A stretch of 7,377 nucleotides of DNA from Clostridia bacterium (lineage in GTDB: Bacteria; Bacillota_A; Clostridia; Oscillospirales; CAG-272). The number at the start of each line of letters is the position of its first letter. Position 1 is the stretch's first letter. A program made the translations under genes and the position numbers. Shown here piece after piece: positions 1-5,851 of this stretch. Where the stretch lies: contig JAFTDQ010000068.1 of the NCBI GenBank assembly GCA_017454075.1, forward strand, positions 1-7,377. Direction: 5' to 3'. Below the pieces are notes generated by a model. It was not told the DNA's origin. It worked only from the letters and a program-made list of their open reading frames with translations, and did no database searches.

Positions 1-48
1 AATCATAATACAATGAGCAAATTGGAATAAAATGAGTGAGCAAATACC

Positions 49-53
49 GGAGG
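49..53 (+). promoter_or_regulatory. Ribosome binding site that fixes the lipoprotein start
   Basis: GGAGG, 6 nt upstream of ATG 60. It lies inside the frame opened by GTG 36, so it argues that the real start is ATG 60 and that the 8 extra N-terminal residues are not translated. Confidence 0.7.
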
Positions 54-59
54 CATGAA

Positions 60-1028
60 ATGCGACGAATTAAAACAGTCAGCATACTTGTTGTTGCCGT
101 TATATTATTCTCTTTATTGAACTCCTGCTCCTTGAATGAACATAACAATGCCGCTTCGGAAGTCATATTCTGCAAGGATGACTACACTCCCGAAATCCAG
201 TACGGATTGTCGGGTTACAACGTAGTTCATACGGGAATTGAAATTTTCGGATTCGGCATGGATCCGTTAGATAATTTCAACTGCCTGCTCAAACAGGACG
301 GAACGCTTTCCGTTTATTCGCGCGGTTCCGATTCGCAGTTTGAAAAGCGCCAAAAATATGAGAAAAAAATAAAGCAAAAGATTTCAAACGGCGACTATGG
401 CACGGAACTTCAGGAATGGTATAATTCATTGATATCGGGAAACGGTGATGGCGGCAGATCCGGATTTTGGCAGTTTGGCTTCATAAGATTATCCGATGCG
501 GCAATCGTTATTGTACAATATATGAAAGAGACCGTTACGGAAAACTATCTGCTTAAGGTTGATCCGGATTTTAACGAACTTTATTCCTGCCGGAAGTTTG
601 ATTATCCTAATAAAAGTCAGCCGATTAACAGCACGCTTCTGGCTGTCTATGAAGGGTATATCTGCGTTCAAAATCTCGTATGGTTTGACGGCGATCTTGC
701 GGAATTGGATGAGGCCCCCTGCCGGATACCGGACGTTAAAGAAGAAAAAAGCAATTTGGAAAGACTGCTTTTATCGAACGGATATGATAGTATTTCCGAT
801 TCGGTTGATGAGCAACTGAGTTCCTTCTTTTTTAAAAAAATCGGCAACGTGTATTGTTATTCCTTTCTTGCGGCAAAACCGGAGAACGGAGACGGATTCG
901 ACAGATATTTCTGCGAGTTTTCGGCTGAAGGGGAACTGCTTCGGCTCATACGTTGCAGTAATTCGGGAGCGCAGTCTGTTGAGTTTTTGTCTTCCAAAAG
1001 CACTCTGAACAACTGGTTTGAGATTTGA
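60..1028 (+). CDS. Predicted lipoprotein of unknown function
   Basis: Encodes a 322-residue protein that I cannot assign to a family. The N-terminus is a lipoprotein signal: basic MRRIKT, a hydrophobic stretch of about 14 residues (7-20), then a lipobox LNSC with the lipidated cysteine at residue 23. The mature protein should therefore be membrane-anchored on the outer face. The rest is soluble-looking, with one strongly charged stretch (FEKRQKYEKKIKQK) and no other membrane segment. I chose ATG 60 over the upstream in-frame GTG at 36 because GGAGG at 49-53 sits 6 nt before ATG 60, and because this start places the basic residues directly before the hydrophobic core. Its stop lies almost on top of the orphan tail at 1009-1110. 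Next to Rhs debris it could be an immunity or accessory lipoprotein, but that is inference from position only. Confidence 0.75.
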   Translation: MRRIKTVSILVVAVILFSLLNSCSLNEHNNAASEVIFCKDDYTPEIQYGLSGYNVVHTGIEIFGFGMDPLDNFNCLLKQDGTLSVYSRGSDSQFEKRQKYEKKIKQKISNGDYGTELQEWYNSLISGNGDGGRSGFWQFGFIRLSDAAIVIVQYMKETVTENYLLKVDPDFNELYSCRKFDYPNKSQPINSTLLAVYEGYICVQNLVWFDGDLAELDEAPCRIPDVKEEKSNLERLLLSNGYDSISDSVDEQLSSFFFKKIGNVYCYSFLAAKPENGDGFDRYFCEFSAEGELLRLIRCSNSGAQSVEFLSSKSTLNNWFEI

Positions 1029-1110
1029 TGAAGGTTTTACCGCCAAAGCAAATGTTGGTGCAGGATTATTTGGTGCAGGATTTGTATTTAGAGTGAAACC
1101 TGCGCAGTAA
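1009..1110 (+). pseudogene. Orphan C-terminal tail of a larger protein, possibly an Rhs/polymorphic toxin
   Basis: A frame different from that of the upstream lipoprotein is open from 1009 (after TGA 1006-1008) to TAA 1108-1110 and has no usable start. It ends in a glycine-rich, protein-like sequence: AKANVGAGLFGAGFVF, then RVKPAQ and the stop. The coherent part begins about 1024, right where the lipoprotein gene stops, so the rest of the original gene seems to have been deleted or replaced. Alternating small and hydrophobic residues of this kind are common at the ends of Clostridial Rhs and other polymorphic-toxin tips. The gene immediately downstream sits where an immunity gene would. Both points are suggestive only; the tail is too short to name. 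A direct repeat of 11 nt (GGTGCAGGATT at 1057-1067 and 1072-1082) encodes the two GAG motifs. Confidence 0.45.
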
Positions 1111-1111
1111 T

Positions 1112-1117
1112 AGGAGG
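1112..1117 (+). promoter_or_regulatory. Strong ribosome binding site of the CxxC protein gene
   Basis: AGGAGG, 6 nt before ATG 1124 and beginning only 2 nt after the stop codon of the orphan tail. This tight spacing is what a translationally coupled toxin-immunity pair would show. Confidence 0.75.
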
Positions 1118-1123
1118 GAGATT

Positions 1124-1396
1124 ATGAGGAAAGCAATTAAATATATTTATGATGCAAATCCGTTTTATGTGCATTGGAAAAAACACTTTTGTCCTAAATG
1201 TGGAAATATATTAGAATTGCGGTATATAAGTAAAATTGTAAATTCTAATTCTCCAGAAGCAAAAGATTATGATTTTTCTGTAGGAGATACTTTTTTTGTG
1301 GGGGATGTTGAATTTAGGACAAGATATTTTCATTGCGCAAATTGTCAACTTGACATTTCAATTAGAGAAATGAAGAAATACGAGAAGAGCAAATAA
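1124..1396 (+). CDS. Small protein with two CxxC pairs, candidate immunity protein
   Basis: Encodes 90 residues with no signal peptide or membrane segment, so it is probably cytoplasmic. Two cysteine pairs, CPKCG at 23-27 and CANC at 71-74, are spaced like the halves of a split zinc ribbon, with about 44 residues between them including a hydrophobic and aromatic segment (FSVGDTFFVGDVEF). The start is set by AGGAGG 6 nt upstream. The gene is visibly more AT-rich than everything else in the window and uses A- and T-ending codons, which points to horizontal acquisition. It follows the stop of an orphan tail by 13 nt and precedes Rhs-core remains, the usual slot for an immunity gene in a polymorphic-toxin array. 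Zinc binding and the immunity role are inferences. A zinc-ribbon regulator or a stray hypothetical gene is possible. Confidence 0.7.
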   Translation: MRKAIKYIYDANPFYVHWKKHFCPKCGNILELRYISKIVNSNSPEAKDYDFSVGDTFFVGDVEFRTRYFHCANCQLDISIREMKKYEKSK

Positions 1397-1398
1397 CA

Positions 1399-1464
1399 AT
1401 AAGAGATGTATACCAGCAAACAGGAATAAAAGTGAGAATAACGACCGTGCAATCGCTTCGGTGA
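1399..1464 (+). pseudogene. Decayed Rhs linker/core sequence upstream of the intact core end
   Basis: This stretch has no gene with a start. Read in the frame of the downstream Rhs core it gives a TGIKVRITT segment and then VQSLR, ending at TGA 1462-1464. The last part resembles the NPLRY motif that normally precedes the Rhs core (an N-P-L-R-Y-x-G-Y-x-Y-D-x-E-T-G-L-Y pattern). The expected A-G-Y-I-Y follows at 1467-1481 but in another frame, and the core frame then resumes at D-T-G-L-Y (1492 onward). I read this as Rhs sequence broken by small indels plus a stop. The resemblance is by eye and modest upstream of 1450. Confidence 0.4.
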
Positions 1465-2055
1465 TTGCCGGGTACATATATAAGTCCAGCCGACACCGGT
1501 CTCTATTCCCTCCAGACAAGGTACTACAATCCCGTCTGGGGAAGGTTCATTAATGCGGACGGGCTTGCCTACCTTGGGGCAGACGGAGCTCTTATAGGTT
1601 ACAACCTCTTTGTTTACTGCGGGAATAATCCGGTTAATCGATTTGACTCATTTGGAAACTGGCCACAGTGGATGGAAGATGCCAATAAATGGTGCAAAGA
1701 TACTTTACACCAGATTGTCTCTGACACAAAAAAAGCTGTCAACATAGTGTTTTCGAAGGACCTTGCCGTTAATCTTTGGGATAGCGCGATGAAAAATATT
1801 GATGCTGGTGCGGGAGTTGGATTCGGCATGGGAGGGGAACTTAACATAGGCCGTTGCGGAGTAGAACTGATGGCAAGAGCCGATATGTTTAGTTTACAAT
1901 ATACAAACGGCAACCTTAGAGAAATATCATCCCGGCGGACCGTATCGGTCCGCCGTGTTTTTTTGTCCACCTCCGTTCCGGAGGAGCACGGCGTTTTCGG
2001 ATTGACATGCCCTGCCGGAGATGATATAATAATAAAAACTGAAAAATCGGGTTAA
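1465..2055 (+). CDS. Rhs-repeat core end plus C-terminal tip, truncated and probably a pseudogene
   Basis: Residues 11-64 are a clear end of an Rhs-associated core: TGLYSLQTRYYNPVWGRF, then INADG, a GYNLFVYCGNNPVN block and a closing D-S-F-G. Rhs proteins are long YD-repeat shells that carry a toxin in the variable C-terminal tip. Here the thousand or more residues of shell that should precede the core are absent. The only start is TTG 1465, right after an in-frame TGA, with no good ribosome binding site. The closing motif is DSFG where DPxG is usual; this is the region of tip self-cleavage in the family. The tip, W66 to about S156, includes a glycine-rich segment (NIDAGAGVGFGMGGELNIG) and matches no toxin I recognise. 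From residue 157 the frame runs through the terminator stem and then the mrnC promoter, so the last 40 residues are not native and the true 3' end is lost. Likely an inactive orphan module. Confidence 0.7.
   Translation: MPGTYISPADTGLYSLQTRYYNPVWGRFINADGLAYLGADGALIGYNLFVYCGNNPVNRFDSFGNWPQWMEDANKWCKDTLHQIVSDTKKAVNIVFSKDLAVNLWDSAMKNIDAGAGVGFGMGGELNIGRCGVELMARADMFSLQYTNGNLREISSRRTVSVRRVFLSTSVPEEHGVFGLTCPAGDDIIIKTEKSG
1933..1964 (+). terminator. Intrinsic terminator before mrnC
   Basis: A perfect 10-bp GC-rich stem (CGGCGGACCG at 1933-1942 and CGGTCCGCCG at 1946-1955) has a 3-nt loop TAT and is followed after 2 nt by seven T (1958-1964). The left side lacks an A tract, so it should act on plus-strand transcripts only. 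It closes off transcription from the Rhs debris ahead of the mrnC promoter. It lies inside the open frame of the Rhs tip, which shows that this frame has overrun its natural end. Confidence 0.9.
1970..1984. repeat. Small hairpin between terminator and promoter
   Basis: Inverted repeat CCTCCG (1970-1975) and CGGAGG (1979-1984) with loop TTC. The 6-bp stem is not followed by a T tract, so it is not a second terminator. It may add to the insulation or be chance. Confidence 0.35.
2002..2030 (+). promoter_or_regulatory. Consensus sigma-A promoter of the mrnC-addB-addA operon
   Basis: TTGACA at 2002-2007 and TATAAT at 2025-2030, both perfect, with a 17-bp spacer and an extended -10 TG at 2022-2023. 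Transcription should begin near 2036-2038, giving a leader of only about 23 nt before the mrnC ATG. There is no room for a riboswitch or attenuator in that leader, and I see no operator repeat, so strong and largely constitutive expression is expected. Confidence 0.9.
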
Positions 2056-2059
2056 AAAC

Positions 2060-2473
2060 ATGGAACAAAAAGAAAAAACGCGGTTCGATCCCGCGGAGGC
2101 CGGCGGGCTCGCGCTCGCATATCTCGGCGATTCGGTGATCGAGGTCATGGTCCGCCGCAGACTCATAACGACGGGGATACGCGACGTCGGGCGGCTCAAC
2201 AGGATGGCGCTCGATTTTGTCCGCGCTTCGGCGCAGAGCGCCGCCGTGGAGCGGCTGCTCCCTCTTCTCGACGAGGAGGAAACGGCGGTATTCCGCCGGG
2301 GAAGAAACGCTCACTCCGGCTCTGTACCCCACTCGGCAAGCGCCGTCGACTACCGCCGCGCGACGGGAATGGAGGCGCTTTTCGGATATCTGTTCCTGAC
2401 GGGAAGGGAAAAGCGGCTTTCCGAACTTTTTGATATTTGCTACCCCGCGGAGGATAACGTCGATGAACGGTAA
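2060..2473 (+). CDS. mrnC: Mini-ribonuclease 3 (MrnC), 23S rRNA maturation
   Basis: A 137-residue single RNase III catalytic domain without a double-stranded-RNA-binding domain, the usual size of the Mini-III family. In Bacillus subtilis this enzyme trims the double-stranded stalk of 23S rRNA precursor in the cytoplasm, acting as a dimer with divalent metal. Family signatures are clear: ALAYLGDSVIEVMVRRRL at 18-35, with D24 and E28 in the metal-binding first helix; FRRGRNAHSGSVP at 78-90; and YRRATGMEALFGYLFLTG at 98-115, with E105 as the second acidic site. The start at ATG 2060 fits the family N-terminus. Its ribosome binding site is weak (GGG at 2049-2051), perhaps offset by the strong promoter and short leader. 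It is the first gene of the operon and its last 11 nt overlap addB. In B. subtilis it sits beside cysS, so pairing with addB is a different neighbourhood. Confidence 0.93.
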   Translation: MEQKEKTRFDPAEAGGLALAYLGDSVIEVMVRRRLITTGIRDVGRLNRMALDFVRASAQSAAVERLLPLLDEEETAVFRRGRNAHSGSVPHSASAVDYRRATGMEALFGYLFLTGREKRLSELFDICYPAEDNVDER

Positions 2474-5270
2474 ATGCAGATTTGAGATACTGAAAGGCCC
2501 GTCCGGCGTCGGAAAGACCGCCGTCATGGTGTCCGGTGTAATGAAGGATCTCACCGCGGGGCGGAGGGTCCTTTTCATAGTTCCGGATCAGACCTCGGCG
2601 ACGGCGGAGCGGGCTATAAGTTATGAATGCCAGAAAAAAGGCGTCCCGAGACAGCGGCTCGAAATACTGAGCTTCACTCGCCTCGCGAACTCCTTTTTCA
2701 TTAAATACGGCGGCGCTCAGGGGATCGGCCTGCCCAAGACCGAAAGGCGGCTCCATCTGTGGAGGGCGTTCCGCGAGCTCGGGCCCGACATGCTCGGATG
2801 CTTTTCGTCAATGGCCGGCCGCGCCGAAAAATTCGTTCCGATAATCGGAGACCTCGTCGACGAGATGAAGAAAAGCGGAGTTTCCCCGGAGACTCTTGAA
2901 AAATGCGGAGATTCCGGAAGCGAAGGATTCGGGAAAAAACTGAGGGACATATCGGTAATATATTCGGCGTACAACAGGCGGCTCGAGTCGGCCGGGATCA
3001 CCGACCCGTCGGACGGCGTCGCGAGATTCGCGGCGGCGGCCAAAGAGCACGGCGAGTTTTTTGACGGCGTCTCCGTTTATATGGACGGTTTCGTCAGGTT
3101 CTCAAAGCCCGAGCTTGACGTGATACGGGAGATGCTTCGCCGCGGGAGCTCTCTCACGGTCTCGCTCTGCTGCGAAGACGGGCGCGAATACGTTTTCGGC
3201 ACCGTGAGCGGAAACGACCCCGGCTCTGCCGAAAAAAAGCTGCTTTCCGTCGCCGCGGACGCCGGCGTCGACCCTGTCGTCACGGTCAGAGAGAGAAGTA
3301 TTCCGACAAAGGAAGAATGCAGCCCTGGGATCTACGATCTCAAAACAAAGTTCTGCTCGGATATCTCGGGGGATGGGGCAAACCCCGACGGGGTGAGATT
3401 TTTCATGCTTCCGAACGTTTATTCGGAAGCCGAGTTCGCCGCCTGCGAAATAATAAGGGCAATCAGAAAAGACGGGGCAAAGTGCTCGGATTTCACGGTT
3501 GTCGCGGGGGACGCCCGCGCTGCGTCCCTGATCTCGGTAACGCTTAACAGGCACGGGATACCTAATCACGTTTCGGCCCGGCGCGAGCTGCGTGAAACGC
3601 GGCTTTTCAGGTTTGTCATCTCGGCGCTTTCGGTCGCCGGATACGGCTGGCGCAGGGAGGACGTGCTTACTTTCGTCAAGACCGGGCTGACGGGACTTGA
3701 TAACGACGAAGTCTGCGAGCTTGAAAACTACGTCAACCTCTGGGAAATAAGGGGTGCCGGTGAGTGGCGCAGAAAATGGGAAATGAGCCCCGCCGGATTC
3801 AGCGAAATGGATCCGGACGCGGAAACGAGGCGAAAACTTTCCGACGCCCTTTCGGGGATAAACGCGTCCCGGGAGAGAGTTTTTACCGGTCTTGACAGAT
3901 TCTGCTCGGATCTGAAACGCGGCGGCACGCTGAGGGACGCCTGCCTCGCCATGTATGATCTGCTCCACGTCTCATTCGGAGTGGATAAAAACATTGAGAA
4001 TATGCCGGACCCCGCCGAGGACGTTCGTCTGTGGAACGTTCTCTGCTCCGTGCTCGATTCCGTAAACAGGACGTCGGGGGACGTCCGCTCGGATTCCGGC
4101 GCCGGACTTGCCGGGGTATTTGCCGAGGCCTTTGAGATCGCGATGGCCGGCGCCTCCGCGGGATCTGTTCCCGTTATGAGCGACGAAGTGACCGTCGCCG
4201 TTTTCGGCGCGCATACTCCTCACACTCCGCGCGCGATAATAACGGGGTGCAACTACGGATCGCTTCCTCCCGCTCCTCAGTCGGGGACGATCCTCACAGA
4301 CGAAGAGAGGGGAAGGATACTTGACAAAGACGGAATAGAGATAGGGATCCCGCCGAAAGACAGGTACTGTCTCGACAACCTGGATTTCTATCTTTGTCTC
4401 TGCATACCCTCAAAAGACATCCTGCTGACCTGTTCAAAATACAGTCCGACCGGCGAGAAGATCGCTCCATCAGAGCAGTTTGAAAGCGCCCGGTCGATTT
4501 TCCTGAGCGAAGACGAGCGCGAGGAAGAAAGAAAAGACGGAAAACGATACGTCAGTCCCGGGCCGCTCGATTATGTATGGGACGACGTTTCGGCGCGAGA
4601 AAAAATGCGCCTTCTCAGGGGCACGGTCGAGGGCAGCTCGCTTGCCGAGGCGCTCGGAATGACAGAAAAGGAGGACGTACCGCTCCGCGCCGACGAAAAC
4701 AGTTCTGTCGATCCCGCTGCGGTCGCCGCGCTGCTCGTGAAAGACAGCGACGGGATGAAGACGATGGGAATTTCCCCTTCCGCGATCGATCAGTACGTAG
4801 GCTGTCCTCTCAGATATACGCTTTCACGCGAGGCGGGGCTGAGCGCGCCGCCGGACGTGGACGACGCGAAGGCGGCGAGCGACGGGACCCTGATACATCA
4901 CGTCCTTGAGAAATATTTCAGCGGCGAATATGCCCGCGACAAAGAGCACACAATGGCGGAATTCTCGGATTTCGCCGAAAAAAACATCGAGGAAATGCTC
5001 CGCAACGTGATTCCCGCGGGCTCCCGCGACGTGCTTTCGAGCGCGAGGGCGTACGGCGTGGAAAATCTGAAAAAGACGGCCGGGACGGTGCTTTCGGTGC
5101 TCGACGGGCGGCAGAAGGAAAGCCATTTCGAGCCGAAATATTTCGAATATAAAATGACGGGAGAAAGCCGCAGGCGGAGGTCGGGGATGTCGGCGTCAGG
5201 GTGTACGGAACTGCGGACCGCATCGACGTTTACGACGACGCCGAAAGCGGCAAACGCTATTTCAGAGTAA
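2463..5270 (+). CDS. addB: ATP-dependent helicase/nuclease subunit B (AddB), N-terminal part up to the frame change
   Basis: AddB is the second subunit of the AddAB helicase-nuclease, which unwinds and trims double-strand DNA ends, recognises Chi and prepares DNA for RecA. This frame holds the helicase-like body and the start of the nuclease domain. Visible are a Walker A, GPSGVGKT, at 12-19; AddB-typical segments FIVPDQTSATAERAI and LSFTRLANSFF soon after; YMDGFVRFSKPEL; ISPSAIDQYVGCPLRYTL, with C781 as the first iron-sulfur cysteine; and the nuclease GTLIHHVLEKYF with G808 and H812. Start ATG 2463 follows GGAGG (2449-2453) by 9 nt and overlaps mrnC by 11 nt. Real homology ends about residue 905, near KMTGE. 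The following 30 or so residues, rich in R, S and T and ending at TAA 5268-5270, come from the wrong frame. The protein continues in the next entry; joined length would be about 1,129 residues, normal for the family. Confidence 0.92.
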   Translation: MNGKCRFEILKGPSGVGKTAVMVSGVMKDLTAGRRVLFIVPDQTSATAERAISYECQKKGVPRQRLEILSFTRLANSFFIKYGGAQGIGLPKTERRLHLWRAFRELGPDMLGCFSSMAGRAEKFVPIIGDLVDEMKKSGVSPETLEKCGDSGSEGFGKKLRDISVIYSAYNRRLESAGITDPSDGVARFAAAAKEHGEFFDGVSVYMDGFVRFSKPELDVIREMLRRGSSLTVSLCCEDGREYVFGTVSGNDPGSAEKKLLSVAADAGVDPVVTVRERSIPTKEECSPGIYDLKTKFCSDISGDGANPDGVRFFMLPNVYSEAEFAACEIIRAIRKDGAKCSDFTVVAGDARAASLISVTLNRHGIPNHVSARRELRETRLFRFVISALSVAGYGWRREDVLTFVKTGLTGLDNDEVCELENYVNLWEIRGAGEWRRKWEMSPAGFSEMDPDAETRRKLSDALSGINASRERVFTGLDRFCSDLKRGGTLRDACLAMYDLLHVSFGVDKNIENMPDPAEDVRLWNVLCSVLDSVNRTSGDVRSDSGAGLAGVFAEAFEIAMAGASAGSVPVMSDEVTVAVFGAHTPHTPRAIITGCNYGSLPPAPQSGTILTDEERGRILDKDGIEIGIPPKDRYCLDNLDFYLCLCIPSKDILLTCSKYSPTGEKIAPSEQFESARSIFLSEDEREEERKDGKRYVSPGPLDYVWDDVSAREKMRLLRGTVEGSSLAEALGMTEKEDVPLRADENSSVDPAAVAALLVKDSDGMKTMGISPSAIDQYVGCPLRYTLSREAGLSAPPDVDDAKAASDGTLIHHVLEKYFSGEYARDKEHTMAEFSDFAEKNIEEMLRNVIPAGSRDVLSSARAYGVENLKKTAGTVLSVLDGRQKESHFEPKYFEYKMTGESRRRRSGMSASGCTELRTASTFTTTPKAANAISE
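5153..5200 (+). other. addB: Frame change inside addB (apparent 1-nt loss)
   Basis: The N-terminal frame stays AddB-like through KMTGE (to 5165). The next frame is open from 5153 and AddB-like from about 5168 (PQAEVGDVGVRVYGTADRID). Codon starts move back by one base, which a single missing nucleotide would explain. The likeliest place is 5163-5175 around GAAAGCCGC. I see no X-XXY-YYZ slippery heptamer in the right phase and no obvious stimulatory stem, so programmed frameshifting is not supported. Motif spacing across the site is normal, meaning nothing larger is lost. Confidence 0.85.
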
Positions 5271-5851
5271 TAGATTATAAATCGTCAGGTCAGGAATTCA
5301 GCGCAAAAGGGCTCGCCAAAGGCGAAAAGCTCCAGATGTTCCTGTATCTTTACGGAATAACGGAGGACGAGGGGGAAGCTCCCTGTCGCGACGCCGTCGA
5401 AAACGGTCTTAAGCCGGCCCCGGCCGCGGTCACGTACTACACCGTCAAACCGGGCAGACCCGAGAGAAAGAACGGGCAGACTTATTACGACGCAGTAAAA
5501 GGCGCCCTGAAAATAGAAGGGGTCTTCGACGGTGAGATCAGGAGCGCCTTCGAAAGCGGAATATCCGGGAAAGACGTTAATAACAAAACAGGGCTGACCG
5601 AGTTCGGGGGCGTCAGCCGCAGAGGCGGCGGGCAGCTCTGCGGAGACTACGAGGAGGTCAGGGCAACCGTAAAAGAGCAGGTCGCCCGCGTATGCGAAGG
5701 AATTCTTTCCGGCGACGCGGGAGCGCGTCCTAAAAAAGACTCGGGCAAAAGCCCCTGCGAGTTCTGCGATTTTAAGGCGGCGTGCCGCAGCAGAAGGATA
5801 AGAGGCGCCGATGAGGCGGAAGACGAGGAAGGAGGAGACGAGAATGAGTGA
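5201..5851 (+). CDS. addB: AddB C-terminal part: nuclease core and iron-sulfur cluster, out of frame with its N-terminal part
   Basis: This is the rest of AddB in the -1 frame. It contains the RecB-family nuclease core: GTADRID (916-922 in joined numbering), VIDYKSS with D938 and K940, and KLQMFLYLY with Q958. Near the end is CEFCDFKAAC, with C1099, C1102 and C1108. These three pair with C781 in the N-terminal part to form the 4Fe-4S site. The C781-C1099 gap of 318 closely matches the 320 of B. subtilis AddB (C801, C1121). GTG 5201 is only the first possible start in the frame; homology begins earlier (about 5165) and there is no good ribosome binding site, so independent translation is unlikely. 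The coding end overlaps addA by 8 nt. If the frame change is real, this strain lacks AddB nuclease and its cluster. Confidence 0.88.
   Translation: MYGTADRIDVYDDAESGKRYFRVIDYKSSGQEFSAKGLAKGEKLQMFLYLYGITEDEGEAPCRDAVENGLKPAPAAVTYYTVKPGRPERKNGQTYYDAVKGALKIEGVFDGEIRSAFESGISGKDVNNKTGLTEFGGVSRRGGGQLCGDYEEVRATVKEQVARVCEGILSGDAGARPKKDSGKSPCEFCDFKAACRSRRIRGADEAEDEEGGDENE
5829..5836 (+). promoter_or_regulatory. Ribosome binding site of addA
   Basis: AAGGAGGA, 7 nt before ATG 5844 and lying inside the addB coding end. It fixes the addA start and indicates translational coupling, with the addB stop at 5849-5851. Confidence 0.85.

Noticed and set aside
1..30. End of an upstream gene, reading NHNTMSKLE then TAA 28-30
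   Set aside because: Only nine codons are visible and no family can be judged, so a coding end cannot be told from chance.
36..59. GTG 36 start for the lipoprotein
   Set aside because: The ribosome binding site lies after it, and the extra residues would sit in front of a standard lipoprotein signal.
2430..2462. Upstream TTG start for addB adding 11 residues
   Set aside because: ATG 2463 has GGAGG at 9 nt, and the family N-terminus begins just before the Walker A. The TTG has no ribosome binding site.
1916..2578. Minus-strand open frame of 220 codons spanning the terminator, promoter and mrnC
   Set aside because: It is antisense to the clear mrnC gene and crosses both a terminator and a promoter. 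Its arginine- and proline-rich composition is typical of the reverse of GC-rich coding DNA.
3102..3968. Minus-strand open frame of 288 codons
   Set aside because: It is fully antisense to the conserved AddB body, with no family motif in its own translation.
5147..5195. Programmed -1 frameshifting in addB
   Set aside because: There is no slippery heptamer in phase (TAAAATG, AGAAAGC and GGGGATG do not fit X-XXY-YYZ). AddB is not known to use recoding.
5175..5203. Translation restart for the AddB C-terminal part
   Set aside because: CGGAGG at 5175-5180 is well placed for ATG 5187, but that ATG is in the dead frame. GTG 5201 is poorly spaced, and it would omit homologous residues.
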